DNA of 42,902 nt from Chthoniobacter flavus (GCA_945860745.1 CAMASH010000025.1:1-42902); one strand, 5' to 3'. Shown: positions 24,134-33,100, numbered from the stretch's first letter. Notes: generated by a model not told the origin, from the sequence alone. Program-made: numbers and translations.

Positions 24134-24916
24134 TTATTTGAAACCGGCTTCGCCCGCCTTGTGCAGCGTCTGCCCTTTTAATTCTATTCTCTCCGGCGCT
24201 TTGTCAACGGGGATGTTGGGGGCTTCGTCAATCCAGCGCGGTCCTTCCGGCGCGGCCCAGCGGGCGGCATTCTTCAAGACCAGCTTCACATTGGAGTCGT
24301 GATAGGTCGGGTAGGATTCGTGTCCGGGACGGAAGTAGAAGATTTTCCCGGCCCCGCGTTTCCAGGTCGCGCCGGAACGGAAGACCTCTCCGCCTTCGAA
24401 CCACGAGATGAAAATCTGCTCGTCGGGCGTGGGGATGCCGAAGGGTTCGCCATACATTTCCTCCTCGGCCAGCTCGAAGTAGGGTCCGAGTCCGGCCGCG
24501 ATGGGATGGGCGGGGTTGCAGACCCACAGGCGCTCTTTTTCCCCGGCTTCGCGCCAGGTGAGCGAACAGGTCGTGCCCAAGAGGCGCTTGAAGACTTTGG
24601 AATAATGGCCGGAGTGCAAAACGATGAGTCCCATTCCCTCGTTGACGCGTTTGACCACGCGTTCCACGATGGCGTCCTGCACGTCGCCGTGGGCGCAATG
24701 TCCCCACCAGAGCAGCACGTCGGTCGCAGCAAGGACTTTTTCGGTCAGCCCGTGTTCCGGTTGTTCGAGCGTGGCGGTGCCCACGGAAAAATCGGAGGAC
24801 TCCTGCAAACCTTCGACAATACAGCCGTGCATGCCGGAGGGATAGATTTTGCGGATGAACTCGACCTTGCGTTCGTGAACGTTTTCACCCCAGACGGTGA
24901 CAGAAATTTTTGCCAT
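24134..24916 (-). CDS. ThuA-like (trehalose utilization) protein
   Basis: A 260-aa class-I-glutamine-amidotransferase-like (ThuA fold) protein. Recognisable parts: [11 protein letters not shown] at the start, [42 protein letters not shown], and the late [15 protein letters not shown]. ThuA proteins occur in sugar and trehalose catabolic clusters, and a role in keto-sugar metabolism has been proposed; the exact reaction of this one is unknown. No signal peptide is seen. ATG 24916 fits the family; ATG 24946 adds an unrelated decapeptide. It lies 17 bases upstream of the tRNA-His gene on the same strand. Confidence 0.87.
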   Translation of the reverse strand: MAKISVTVWGENVHERKVEFIRKIYPSGMHGCIVEGLQESSDFSVGTATLEQPEHGLTEKVLAATDVLLWWGHCAHGDVQDAIVERVVKRVNEGMGLIVLHSGHYSKVFKRLLGTTCSLTWREAGEKERLWVCNPAHPIAAGLGPYFELAEEEMYGEPFGIPTPDEQIFISWFEGGEVFRSGATWKRGAGKIFYFRPGHESYPTYHDSNVKLVLKNAARWAAPEGPRWIDEAPNIPVDKAPERIELKGQTLHKAGEAGFK

Positions 24917-25018
24917 GGGCCGGAGAGGATACAAAGTGGAGGCCAATAATCCAGCAAAACAGAGGCGGGTTTCCGGGATTTTTCAAGCCTTGGGAAAGCC
25001 GCGCTCCTGCGGGGGAAA

Positions 25019-25366
25019 TCAACGCCGCCAACCGAACGTGCTGGCCGGGTAAACCGTCACGGGCTGGCCGGGAAGCAGGGGAACGGGAGCGGGCACCCGG
25101 GTCACCGGCACCCCGGCCGGATAGTTCATCACGGGCGCCACATTGCTGAAGGCGGGGTTCACGGAGGACACCCCCGCGGAGGGTCCCCAGGAGGACCAGG
25201 TCTGCCAGGCCGGGCGATAAACAACCGGCGGACAGTAAGAAACGGGCGGGCAGATGGGACGCACCGGCGGGCACCATCCGCCATTGCCAATCGAGATAGC
25301 CACCTGCGCGGCGGCATGGCCCGACACGAGCACCATCAGGGCCAAAACCAGGAGTTTCAGTTTCAT
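25019..25366 (-). CDS. Small secreted Pro/Val-rich protein, unknown
   Basis: 115 aa. The N-terminus is a clear signal peptide (MKLKLLVLALMVLVSGHAAA, cleavage after AAA). The mature part is Pro-, Val- and Ser-rich, with a short cysteine motif repeated in style (CPPVRPICPPVSYCPPV) and no globular-domain signature. It may be a cell-envelope or appendage component. Its ATG lies only 27 bases from the divergent lipoprotein start. Function unknown. Confidence 0.7.
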   Translation of the reverse strand: MKLKLLVLALMVLVSGHAAAQVAISIGNGGWCPPVRPICPPVSYCPPVVYRPAWQTWSSWGPSAGVSSVNPAFSNVAPVMNYPAGVPVTRVPAPVPLLPGQPVTVYPASTFGWRR

Positions 25367-25393
25367 GGGGCGGTTTATGTGATAATAATAACC

Positions 25394-25900
25394 ATGATGT
25401 CTCTGCGTTTTTCAACCGCGATTTTCGCCGCCGGCCGGGCTGCTCTGGTCCTGGGCCTGCTGGCGGGATGCGCCTCGGTGAAATCCACCGCGATGTATTA
25501 CACTCCGTACACGGCAAAACTTTATCCGCCCAAACCTCCCGAGGCTCCCATTCCCATTTTGGGCAAGGCCCCGCCGGAGCGTTACACCACGATCGGACGG
25601 CTGGCTTTTGAAACCGACCAGGGTTGGAATTTTCTGCGCAAGAGCATGGTCTACAATGCGCAGGCGAACGGGGCGGATGCCGTGGTGCTCAAAAAAGTGA
25701 ACAGCCGCCAGCAGCTTTATCTCACCGAGGTTCCGCCGCAGACGGACTGGGTGCCGGTGACGAATTACTACCAGAAATGCCGCGACGGCGAAACCTACAG
25801 TTACACCAACTGGGTGCCGTTTTTCCGGCCCGGCTATGTCCGGGAGGATGTGGCGGAAATCACGGCAATTGACTCCGAGATGATCATTTGGAAAAACTGA
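25394..25900 (+). CDS. Predicted lipoprotein, unknown function
   Basis: 168 aa with a lipobox LLAGC at the end of the signal peptide ([11 protein letters not shown]), so it should be lipidated and membrane-anchored. The mature part has [20 protein letters not shown] and then [14 protein letters not shown], a pattern seen in small bacterial lipoproteins with a ferredoxin-like domain that unite trafficking-type and stress functions; I cannot name the family. ATG 25394 (or 25397) is used. queH follows five bases after its stop, so the two are likely co-transcribed. Confidence 0.75.
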   Translation: MMSLRFSTAIFAAGRAALVLGLLAGCASVKSTAMYYTPYTAKLYPPKPPEAPIPILGKAPPERYTTIGRLAFETDQGWNFLRKSMVYNAQANGADAVVLKKVNSRQQLYLTEVPPQTDWVPVTNYYQKCRDGETYSYTNWVPFFRPGYVREDVAEITAIDSEMIIWKN

Positions 25901-25905
25901 CCCTC

Positions 25906-26580
25906 ATGTCGTCCTATTCCCTCGATGCCTACGAACGTCCTGTGCTCAAGCCTCCGGGCGGGCAGGAGAAGGTGCTCCTGCACTCCTGCTGTGCGCCGTG
26001 TTCGGGCGAGGTGATTGAGGTCATGCGGGCCTCCGGTTTGCAACTGGCGATCTATTTTTATAACCCGAACATCCATCCCCGCGCCGAATACGAACTGCGC
26101 AAATCCGAGAACATCCGCTTCGCGCAAAAGCATGGCATTCCCTTCGTGGACGCTGACTACGATACGGAAAATTGGTTTGCGCGGGTCAAGGGACTCGAAC
26201 ATGAACCGGAGCGCGGCGTCCGCTGCACCCAATGCTTCGACATGCGCTTCGAGCGCACGGCGCTCTACGCCCATGAACATGATTTTCCGGTCATCACGAG
26301 TTGCCTCGGTATCTCCCGCTGGAAAAATATGGAGCAAATCAACGGCTCCGGCGAACGCGCGGCCTCCCGCTATCCGGGCATGTCCTACTGGACCTTCAAC
26401 TGGCGCAAGCAGGGCGGGGCCGGGCGCATGGTCGAAATTTCCAAACAGGAGCACTTTTACATGCAGGAATATTGCGGTTGCATCTATTCGCTGCGCGACA
26501 CCAACAAGCATCTCACGGCCAGCGGGCGGCCCAAGATTGTGCTGGGGGAAAAGTATTACGGCGCGGAAAATTCCGCGTGA
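25906..26580 (+). CDS. queH: Epoxyqueuosine reductase QueH
   Basis: Reduces epoxyqueuosine to queuosine in tRNA, the last step of queuosine synthesis, in organisms without the cobalamin-dependent QueG. The 224-aa protein has the Fe-S and metal cysteines of the family: [11 protein letters not shown] at the start, RCTQCFDMR in the middle and EYCGCIYS near the end. ATG 25906 is preferred over an in-frame TTG at 25888 that overlaps the lipoprotein gene. The adjacent tRNA-His is one of the four queuosine-bearing tRNAs, though proximity may be chance. Confidence 0.92.
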   Translation: MSSYSLDAYERPVLKPPGGQEKVLLHSCCAPCSGEVIEVMRASGLQLAIYFYNPNIHPRAEYELRKSENIRFAQKHGIPFVDADYDTENWFARVKGLEHEPERGVRCTQCFDMRFERTALYAHEHDFPVITSCLGISRWKNMEQINGSGERAASRYPGMSYWTFNWRKQGGAGRMVEISKQEHFYMQEYCGCIYSLRDTNKHLTASGRPKIVLGEKYYGAENSA

Positions 26581-27399
26581 TCAGGCCGCGGTGATCCGCT
26601 GGGGATGCGTGTAAATATTCAGGCGGCCTTCGCGCAGGAAGCCGATCAGGGTCTGACCGTTCTCCTCGGCGAACTCGACGGCCAGGCTGGTGGGAGCGGA
26701 GATGGCAGCGATGATGGGAAAACGGGCGGCGAGGGCTTTTTGCACGATCTCGAAAGCCACGCGTCCGCTGACGAGCAGGATGCCTTCGGGGTCGGCGGTG
26801 TTTTCCAGCAGGCGGTGGCCGATGACTTTGTCCAGGGCGTTGTGGCGGCCGACGTCCTCGCGCAAGGCGAGGAGTTTTCCTGACGGGTCAAACCATGCGC
26901 TGGCGTGCAGTCCGCCGGTTTGGTCGAAGGTTTCCTGCGCGGCGCGGAGTCGGGCGGGGAGGGCGTGGAGCACGCTGGCGGGAACGCGCAGCGCGGAAGA
27001 AATGGCGGGAAAAGTGCGGCGGACGGCGGCGATGCTGGCCTTGCTGCACACGCCGCAACTCGAGGAGGCGACCAAATGACGGCGAAGCTGGGCGAAGTCC
27101 ACTTCGACTTCCGGCGCCAGGGTCACATTGACGATGTTGCCCGGGCGTTCGGCATTCGGGTGCGGGCAGGGGGCGATTTCCACGATGTCCTCGCGGCGGC
27201 GGATGATGCCCTCGGTGAGGAGGAAGCCGGCGATGAGGTCGCGGTCGTCGCCGGGGGTTCGCATGAGGGTGACGATGGGCTCGCTGGCGAGGCGGATTTC
27301 CAGTGGCTCCTCGACGGCGACGGTGTCGGTTTTTTGCCGCGGGGGATCCCCGGCCTTCCAGGCCGTGAGGGGGACGGTGTTGGTGGATTCGGGATTCAT
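26581..27399 (-). CDS. fdhD: Sulfur carrier / sulfurtransferase FdhD
   Basis: Transfers sulfur from a cysteine desulfurase to the Mo-bis-MGD cofactor and so activates formate-dehydrogenase-type enzymes. The 272-aa protein holds the CxxC motif in SSSCGVCSKASI, and DRDLIAGFLLTEGII and REDVGRHNALDKVIG are also typical. ATG 27399 is chosen; the frame stays open to 27594 but that part lies in intergenic repeat and the FdhF end. It follows the FdhF/YdeP gene on the same strand after 130 bases and is very likely its maturation factor. It is convergent with queH, with no bases between the two stops. Confidence 0.94.
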   Translation of the reverse strand: MNPESTNTVPLTAWKAGDPPRQKTDTVAVEEPLEIRLASEPIVTLMRTPGDDRDLIAGFLLTEGIIRRREDIVEIAPCPHPNAERPGNIVNVTLAPEVEVDFAQLRRHLVASSSCGVCSKASIAAVRRTFPAISSALRVPASVLHALPARLRAAQETFDQTGGLHASAWFDPSGKLLALREDVGRHNALDKVIGHRLLENTADPEGILLVSGRVAFEIVQKALAARFPIIAAISAPTSLAVEFAEENGQTLIGFLREGRLNIYTHPQRITAA

Positions 27400-27440
27400 C
27401 TTAGTGATTCGGAATGTCGTCACGGCACTCTGCTGGCTGC

Positions 27441-27490
27441 GCCACCCTACGGGCTGTCCTGCGGACAGGCTATCTCCACTTCGTTTCGAT
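27441..27490. repeat. REP-like hairpin between fdhD and the molybdoenzyme gene
   Basis: The stretch accctacgggctgtcc followed by tgcggacaggctatctcc contains the hairpin CTGTCC-tgc-GGACAG. A related sequence (cccttcgggttgcctgttgg, then caggctatctcgctacg) occurs at 42171-42216. This suggests a dispersed REP-type family. The gap 27400-27529 holds no gene. Confidence 0.5.
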
Positions 27491-27529
27491 TGTTGCCGTG
27501 GGGAGGGACGCCCCAGCAGCGTGGGGCGG

Positions 27530-29746
27530 CTACAGTTTTTCCACGGTGACGAAGGCGTTGTAGTCCGGCACGCCACCGCCGGCATCCACGACACCCTTGC
27601 GGATGATGACGTTGCCTTCGGGCCAATGGACTTGCAGGTTGCCGCGGGCCATGGGGGCGGGGAAGGCGCGGGCTTCGAGGATGCCGAGATCGTTGCGCAG
27701 GACTACGCGGTCGCCTTTGACGAGGTGGAGGTCGGCGGCGTCGTCGGGGTTCATGAGCACGGCGTCGCGGCTTGCGCCATTAAGCGGATCAATCTCGGCG
27801 TAGATGAGGCTGTTGAATTGCTTGCCGCGGCGGGTGCTGACTTTGAAGTGCCCGGCGGGTCGTTCGTGATCGGGCAGCGGAACGGTCTGGATATTGGCGC
27901 GGCCATCGGGGGTGGCAAACCGGCCGTCGAGGCAAAGATGCGGGCCGCCGTATTGGAAGGCGTCGCCGGTTTTGTGCAGGTGCTGGACGCCTTCGTAAAA
28001 GGGGACGATTTTTGCAATCTCCTCGCGCATCTTTTGCCCGGTCTCGCAGCCGAGGAGATGAGCGCGTTCGGGGCTGGCGGCGGCGGCGAGTTCGCGGAGG
28101 ATTTTCCATTCGGCGCGGGCTTCGCCGATCTGGCGGGGGATTTCCGGCGAGAACATCACCCGGCGTTCCGTGCTGGTCTCGGTGCCGCCGTCGTCCTGTT
28201 CGTAGCGGGTCTTGGCTGGGAGCAGGATGACTTCCTCCTGCGCGGGGACGAACATTTGGTCGGTCAGGATGATGTCCTGATGCACCCGCATGGGCACGCG
28301 CGCCAAGGCGCGGCGCACATAGTCGGGTTCCGGCAGGTTGCGGAGAAAATTTCCGCCGAGGCAATAGAGGAGATCCAGTTCGCCGCGCGCGGAAGCCTCG
28401 ATCATTTCGGTGGTGGTGTAACCGGCCCAGTCTGGCACCGCGAATCCGTATTGGGCGGAAAGAGAGGCGGCATTTTCCGGGGTGACGGATTTCAGGGCCG
28501 GGAAGGCGGTGGAACTGGCGCCCATTTCCCCGCCGCCCTGCACCGAGGAGTGGCCGCGGATGGGCATGAGGCCGTTTTTTTCGCGTCCGACATAGCCGCG
28601 AAGCAGTCCGAGATTCAGGATCATCTGCACGGCGTCGGCGCCGAAGGCGTGCTGGGTGATGCCCATGCTCCAGACGAAGACGGCATTTTTCGCGTCGCGA
28701 AGGAGTTCGGCAAAATTGCGCATGGAGGCGCGGTGGAGTCCGGCCTGGCGTTCCAGGATTTCCCAATCGAGCGCGGCGGCGGCGGCACGCAAGTCCTCGA
28801 CGCCATGGGTGTGGGCGGCGATGAACGCATGATTGATCCAGTTTTCCTCGAAGAGAATTTTGATGACCCCGTAAAGAAAGGGAATGTCGCCGCCCTGCGT
28901 GACGGGAAACCAATAATCCATAATGTGGGTGCCGAAGAGGGCGCTTTTGGTAGTGGAAGGCACCCAATAGCGCTTCATGCCGGGTTCGCAGTAGGGATTG
29001 ACCATCACGACTTTGGTGCCGAGCGCCTTGGCCTCATGGAGATATTTGGTGGCGACCGGCTGGTTGTTGGCGGGATTTGAGCCGAAGAAGATGACGAGGT
29101 CGGTCCCATACCAGTCCTTGTAGCTGCAGGTCGAAGCGGCGACGCCGAGGGTGCTCTTCATCGCGGCGGTGGACGGCGAATGGCAGAGGCGCGCGGCATT
29201 GTCAATGTTGCCTGTGCCGAGGAAGCGGGCAACCTTCTGCGCCATGTAGTAGATCTCGTTGGTCACGCCGCGGGCGGTGACGAAGAAGGCGAAACGCCGG
29301 GGAGGGGTGGCACGGATTTTGCGGGCGATGCGGGCGTAGGCTTCATCCCAGGTGATGCGGCGGAATCCGGGCGCGTTTTTTTCCCGCAGCATGGGGTGGG
29401 CGAGACGACCGAGCTCGCGGAGTTGGGCGTTGTCGTATTTTTCCAAGGCGGCCACGTTGTTCAAAAGATCGTGATCCAGGGCCGAGACGGTGTTGAGGCG
29501 CAGGAGGTTCAGCCGGGTCATGCACAAATGCGGGCCTTTGATGGTCCAATCGTGCAGGCCGGCGACGCCGAGGGCGCAGCCATCGCAGACCCCTCGGGTG
29601 AGGATTTTCCAAGCATACGGCAGGTTGTCGCGGTTTTTCCAGACGATCTGGAGCATGTTGGTAAAATGATACGGCTTGGTCCGCCCCAGTCCGAAGGGAA
29701 CAAGGGAGAGAAGGCGCTGTTTCAGAGTTTTGGTGACGGCGTGCAT
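27530..29746 (-). CDS. FdhF/YdeP-family molybdopterin oxidoreductase
   Basis: A 738-aa Mo-bis-MGD enzyme of the TIGR01701 (YdeP) group, related to formate dehydrogenase alpha subunits. N-terminal cysteines sit in RGVCDGCALGVAGLHDW and PHLCMTRLN, a non-classical arrangement for a [4Fe-4S] site. Cofactor-binding parts include ITWDEAYARIARKI, FFGSNPANNQP, RGHSSVQGGGEMG and the C-terminal FRNL...DQMFVPAQEEVILLP region. No TAT signal is seen, so it is probably cytoplasmic. No electron-transfer or membrane subunit lies next to it; only fdhD follows. True substrate unknown: YdeP itself is linked to acid resistance. Confidence 0.88.
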   Translation of the reverse strand: MHAVTKTLKQRLLSLVPFGLGRTKPYHFTNMLQIVWKNRDNLPYAWKILTRGVCDGCALGVAGLHDWTIKGPHLCMTRLNLLRLNTVSALDHDLLNNVAALEKYDNAQLRELGRLAHPMLREKNAPGFRRITWDEAYARIARKIRATPPRRFAFFVTARGVTNEIYYMAQKVARFLGTGNIDNAARLCHSPSTAAMKSTLGVAASTCSYKDWYGTDLVIFFGSNPANNQPVATKYLHEAKALGTKVVMVNPYCEPGMKRYWVPSTTKSALFGTHIMDYWFPVTQGGDIPFLYGVIKILFEENWINHAFIAAHTHGVEDLRAAAAALDWEILERQAGLHRASMRNFAELLRDAKNAVFVWSMGITQHAFGADAVQMILNLGLLRGYVGREKNGLMPIRGHSSVQGGGEMGASSTAFPALKSVTPENAASLSAQYGFAVPDWAGYTTTEMIEASARGELDLLYCLGGNFLRNLPEPDYVRRALARVPMRVHQDIILTDQMFVPAQEEVILLPAKTRYEQDDGGTETSTERRVMFSPEIPRQIGEARAEWKILRELAAAASPERAHLLGCETGQKMREEIAKIVPFYEGVQHLHKTGDAFQYGGPHLCLDGRFATPDGRANIQTVPLPDHERPAGHFKVSTRRGKQFNSLIYAEIDPLNGASRDAVLMNPDDAADLHLVKGDRVVLRNDLGILEARAFPAPMARGNLQVHWPEGNVIIRKGVVDAGGGVPDYNAFVTVEKL

Positions 29747-29831
29747 GGAGGTGTGGGGGTTGCAGTCTATCGCCGCCGCGTGCTTATTGAAAGTGCAGGG
29801 CGGGGTGAGATTAACGTCCGCACCCCGTTCC

Positions 29832-30464
29832 TCAAGACAGACCGGGAAGTTCGCGCAGAAAAATCTCCGCCAGGACGCTTCCTGTTTTCTCGACGGATTG
29901 GGGACGGGAGGACTCCTTTTCCAGCGAGGTCATCTCCACCTCGGAGATCCCGCAGGGCGTGATGTGCTGAAAAGCCTCGAGGGAGGAGTTGCCGACATTG
30001 AGAGCCAGTCCGTGCATGGCCACCCAGCGCTTCACGCCCACGCCGATGGAGGCGATTTTTCTATTTCCGGCCCAGACGCCGGTCAGGCCTTCCCTTCGAT
30101 TGGTGTTCACGGCGCAGGTCGAGCAGGTGAGAATCACGACCTCCTCCAGAAAACGCATGTAGCGATGGAGATCGCGGCCGCGATGCTGGAGATCCAGGAT
30201 GGGGTAGGCGACGAGTTGGCCGGGTCCGTGCCAGGTGGCTTGTCCGCCGCGGTTGGTTTCAAACACCGGGTGGGGGAGATTGCCGGGTTCGCGCAGGCTG
30301 GATTGGTCGCGGGTGCGGCCGATGGTGTAAACCGGCTCGTGTTCGAGCAGGAGGAGTTGCTCTGCGCCGGAGCCTTCCAGATACGCGGTCAGCAGACGGT
30401 TTTGCAGATCGAGCGTGGCCGAATAATCGATGCGTCCGAGCCATTGCACATTCAGCGCCGCCAT
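29832..30464 (-). CDS. lipB: Lipoyl(octanoyl) transferase LipB
   Basis: Moves octanoate from acyl carrier protein to the lipoyl domains of 2-oxoacid dehydrogenases and the glycine cleavage system, the first step of endogenous lipoylation. The 210-aa protein has GGQATWHGPGQLVAYPILDL (73-92), the catalytic Lys136 in RKIASIGVGV and Cys171 in HITPCGI. Its ATG is two bases past the ruvC stop, so it belongs to the GT9-ruvC-lipB operon. LipA is not in the window. Confidence 0.96.
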   Translation of the reverse strand: MAALNVQWLGRIDYSATLDLQNRLLTAYLEGSGAEQLLLLEHEPVYTIGRTRDQSSLREPGNLPHPVFETNRGGQATWHGPGQLVAYPILDLQHRGRDLHRYMRFLEEVVILTCSTCAVNTNRREGLTGVWAGNRKIASIGVGVKRWVAMHGLALNVGNSSLEAFQHITPCGISEVEMTSLEKESSRPQSVEKTGSVLAEIFLRELPGLS

Positions 30465-30466
30465 TT

Positions 30467-30979
30467 TCAGATGCCGGTCAGCGGGGTTTTGCGGGCCCGG
30501 GCGGCGTCGAGAGTTTGAAAATGGGTGAGGCCAATGGCAAGGGCATCAGCCGCGTCGGCCGGGGGGGTCTGGGTGAGTCCAAGCAAGGCGCGCACCATGA
30601 AGGCGACCTGGGTTTTGTCGGCCGCGCCGCGACCGACCACCGCTTGCTTGACCCGGCGGGGGGCGTATTCGTAAGCGGGCAATCCGTTCTCGGCCGCGGC
30701 CAGAATGGCAGCCCCGCGGGCCGCGCCCAAGGTAATGGCGGTCTGATAGCTCTGGACGTAGATGACCGCCTCCACCGCCAGGGCCTGGGGTTGGTGGCGG
30801 AGGATGATGGCGGTGATTTGATCGCGGATGGCGAGCAGGCAGCCGGAGAGCGGGAGCTTGGGATGATTGCGGATGACCCCAAACGCCGGGGTGGTGATTT
30901 TTTTTCCCACCCGGGTGAGGATGGCGTAGCCGGTGGAACGAAGCGCGGGATCAATCGCAAGAATGGTTTCAGACGGCAT
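30467..30979 (-). CDS. ruvC: Holliday junction endodeoxyribonuclease RuvC
   Basis: Resolves Holliday junctions together with RuvAB. The 170-aa RNase H-fold protein keeps the four acidic residues: D10 (LAIDPALRSTGYA), E70 (AVEAVIYVQS, in place of the usual EEVF), and D142 with D145 (PADAADALAIGLTH). The basic AARGAAILAAAENG and APRRVKQAVVGRGAADKTQV segments are typical. It overlaps the GT9 gene upstream by 11 bases and nearly touches lipB. ruvA and ruvB are not in the window. Confidence 0.95.
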   Translation of the reverse strand: MPSETILAIDPALRSTGYAILTRVGKKITTPAFGVIRNHPKLPLSGCLLAIRDQITAIILRHQPQALAVEAVIYVQSYQTAITLGAARGAAILAAAENGLPAYEYAPRRVKQAVVGRGAADKTQVAFMVRALLGLTQTPPADAADALAIGLTHFQTLDAARARKTPLTGI

Positions 30980-31958
30980 CGGCGAGCATTTCCTTCATTT
31001 TGTCCAGAACGGCGCGGACTTCCAGCGCGGAAAGCCGTCCGTCTGGCGCTTGCAGCACGCGGACGCCGGCGTTGGCCGGAGCCCAGACCTCGGGATCGGT
31101 CGGTCCGAAAAGCAGCAGGCAGCGTGCGCCCGCCGCGGCAGCGAGGTGGGAGATGCCGCTGTCGTGTCCGACGAAAAGGGTGCAGCGGGAAAGGACGGCA
31201 CCCAAAACCGGCAGCGGAAGACTTTCCAGGAACGTGGCGCGGTCCGGCGGGAGGATTGGCCGGAGAAGCGAAAGGCGATCTCCGTCGCTTTCCCCGCCGA
31301 CGACCACCAGGTGGGCTGATGGCATTTCGCGATGAAGGGTTTCGACGAACTGCCGCCAATTCCCCGCCGGCCATTTTTTGTGTTCCCCCCCGCTGCCGGG
31401 ATGCAGGGCGAGGAGGGGGCCATCCCGCGTCGGAAGGAGCCGCTCTGATTCCGCCAGATCCTCCGGCGAGGGGAAAAACTTTGTCGCGGGATCCTCCAGC
31501 CAGAGGGCGAGCTGCTCGAGGGGACGGGCCAGTTGATGGGCCGCATGGAGTCCGTCGCCGATCTTGGGCGAGGCGGCGATGAGATTTTTTACCCCGGCCC
31601 GGCGGAGGCATCTTCCGAAAAGCTCATCCGGGTCGTAGATGTAACTGAGGATTTGCTGAAATCCGGAAAAGTATTCGCAGAGTTCAGGATCGAGGTCCGC
31701 CTTGGGATTAAAAAAACCGGCCAGCGGGCCGTACTCGATCGAGCGGGTCGCGTTGGCGTAAAATCGGCCGTCGGCCAGCGAGGCAATGTGGCGGTAGCCC
31801 AGGATCTCCAGATGGCAGTCGGGAAAACTCTCCCTCAGCAGTCCGATGGCCGGAAGAGTAAGAAGAAAATCCCCGATCGCGCCGCCACGGATGACGAGGA
31901 TCTTGGGAGTTTCGATTTGGGAGTTTCGAGTTTCGATTGGCGTGGAAATCTCCCTCAC
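30969..31958 (-). CDS. GT9 heptosyltransferase-like protein
   Basis: A GT-B enzyme of about 329 aa that adds a heptose or similar sugar to lipopolysaccharide core. Seen: KILVIRGGAIGDFLLTLPAI at the N-terminus, LALHPGSGGEHKKWP in the linker region and FVGHDSGISHLAAAAG with LFGPTDPEVW in the nucleotide site. The start is doubtful: the only in-frame start is GTG 31958, and the first 20 residues (REISTPIETRNSQIETP) are encoded by a heptamer repeat that runs into the upstream region. The ancestral start was probably next to KILVIRGG. ruvC overlaps its end. Confidence 0.85.
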   Translation of the reverse strand: MREISTPIETRNSQIETPKILVIRGGAIGDFLLTLPAIGLLRESFPDCHLEILGYRHIASLADGRFYANATRSIEYGPLAGFFNPKADLDPELCEYFSGFQQILSYIYDPDELFGRCLRRAGVKNLIAASPKIGDGLHAAHQLARPLEQLALWLEDPATKFFPSPEDLAESERLLPTRDGPLLALHPGSGGEHKKWPAGNWRQFVETLHREMPSAHLVVVGGESDGDRLSLLRPILPPDRATFLESLPLPVLGAVLSRCTLFVGHDSGISHLAAAAGARCLLLFGPTDPEVWAPANAGVRVLQAPDGRLSALEVRAVLDKMKEMLADAV

Positions 31959-31989
31959 TCGACAATCGAAAATCGAGAATGGAAAATAT
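31902..31989. repeat. Inverted heptamer-periodic repeat over the start of the GT9 gene
   Basis: Left arm 31902-31936: cttggga, gtttcga, tttggga, gtttcga, gtttcga. Right arm about 31956-31989: cactcga, caatcga, aaatcga, gaatgga, aaatatc. The reverse complement of the right arm gives tcgattt-type units that mirror the left. The core is about 20 nt. The left arm is translated within the GT9 N-terminus, and the right arm reaches the end of the upstream lipoprotein gene. Confidence 0.75.
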
Positions 31990-32186
31990 CAGAATCCGCC
32001 GCTGCCGCCGCCTTGAGCCTGGGACAATTGCGAGCCCAGGACACCGGGGCCTTCCCAGCCGGCAGGTTTATTCCAAGGAATGGTCCCGCCCGCCTCGCTT
32101 GTCTTGCGGGACTCTTCATCCTGTGCAGCGCAGGACGAGAGGAGGATGGTCAGCGCACAAAAGGTCGCTGATGCGATCAGGCGCAT
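31989..32186 (-). CDS. Small predicted lipoprotein
   Basis: 65 aa. A lipobox LLSSC ends the signal peptide (MRLIASATFCALTILLSSC). The mature part has TIPWNKPAGWEGPGVLGS and a Gly/Ser-rich end. Short lipoproteins with an IPWNxPxxWEG core are, from memory, recurrent in Verrucomicrobia; function unknown. It starts 7 bases after the stop of the coiled-coil gene on the same strand, so they are probably co-expressed. Its stop lies at the edge of the heptamer repeat. Confidence 0.72.
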   Translation of the reverse strand: MRLIASATFCALTILLSSCAAQDEESRKTSEAGGTIPWNKPAGWEGPGVLGSQLSQAQGGGSGGF

Positions 32187-32193
32187 GACAACG

Positions 32194-32979
32194 TTATTCC
32201 TCGACGGTTTGGAAGATGACGTTGTCGCCAGGCGAAATCGTGGCGCCCTGGGGAACGCTGTTGGCCACGATGTCTGCGATGGAAGTGGAGGGTTCGACCG
32301 AGGTGATGCGAACCTTGCCGAGAAGCTGGGTGCCGCGCTTGACCAGAAGTTCGGTGTTGTTCACCACGCCATTTTTGTCACCGAGGTTCAGCACCACAAA
32401 GTTCCAAGCCGGGTTGACGGCAAGAATACGGCCTTCGAGGCCCTTCTTCACGACCTTGAGAGCGCGATCCTGTCTGTCCTTTTGAAAGACTTCCACTTGG
32501 GAGCGGGCGGAGTCGAGATCGGATTGCAGCTTGGCGACGAGCGTTTCCAATTCTTGCCTTTTCGCAACGCCGTCCACATCGGGATTCACTGCGGTCGGTC
32601 CTCCCGCGGCTGTTTGAGCGGCGGCGAGATCGGCTTTGGCCTTTTCCAGATCGGTCGTAATCTGGGTGACCTGATCGGTCAGGGCGGTTTTCTCAGCGGT
32701 CACCTTGGCGGCTTCGCTCTTGGCTGTTTCCACCGCAGTTTGCAGTCCGGAGACCTGGGCTTCCGCGGCGGCTTTCTCCGAGGTGGTCGTGGCCAGACTT
32801 TCGGCGGTTGTCTTCAAGACATCCTTGGTCTTGGCCAGACTTCCTTCGGTGGTTTTCAAGGTTCCCTGGGTGTCAGCCAGATCCTTCTTGGTGGTGTCGA
32901 GTTTGCCTTTGTTGACAAAACCGAGCCCGGCGGTGGCGAGGCTGATGGCGATCGAAGCGAATACAAGAATTTTTCCCAT
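32194..32979 (-). CDS. Membrane-anchored coiled-coil protein
   Basis: A 261-aa protein. An N-terminal hydrophobic helix (ILVFASIAISLATAGLGFV) is followed by about 120 residues of coiled coil with recurring Lys/Asp/Leu/Thr heptads (KKDLADTQGTLKTTEGSLAK and similar). The C-terminal beta domain begins with GRILAVNPAWNFVVLNLGDK and ends SIADIVANSVPQGATISPGD. The domain order suggests an envelope scaffold with a periplasmic C-terminal module. No enzyme motif. First gene of the leftward run; small lipoprotein next. Confidence 0.78.
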   Translation of the reverse strand: MGKILVFASIAISLATAGLGFVNKGKLDTTKKDLADTQGTLKTTEGSLAKTKDVLKTTAESLATTTSEKAAAEAQVSGLQTAVETAKSEAAKVTAEKTALTDQVTQITTDLEKAKADLAAAQTAAGGPTAVNPDVDGVAKRQELETLVAKLQSDLDSARSQVEVFQKDRQDRALKVVKKGLEGRILAVNPAWNFVVLNLGDKNGVVNNTELLVKRGTQLLGKVRITSVEPSTSIADIVANSVPQGATISPGDNVIFQTVEE

Positions 32980-33100
32980 TGGACAACTGGAGGTGGTTTA
33001 AAACAGAGGTGTTGTGAATAAGCAATGGTCCCATGATTCGCAAGCAACAAAATTCAGAAATCATCTTTCGGTTTGCCAGACGGCCGCAACGCGATAGAGT

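Noticed and set aside
27128-29080. 650-aa open frame on the + strand
   Set aside because: Antisense shadow of the FdhF/YdeP gene. Composition is Gly/Val/Glu/His-rich as expected for a reverse-frame reading.
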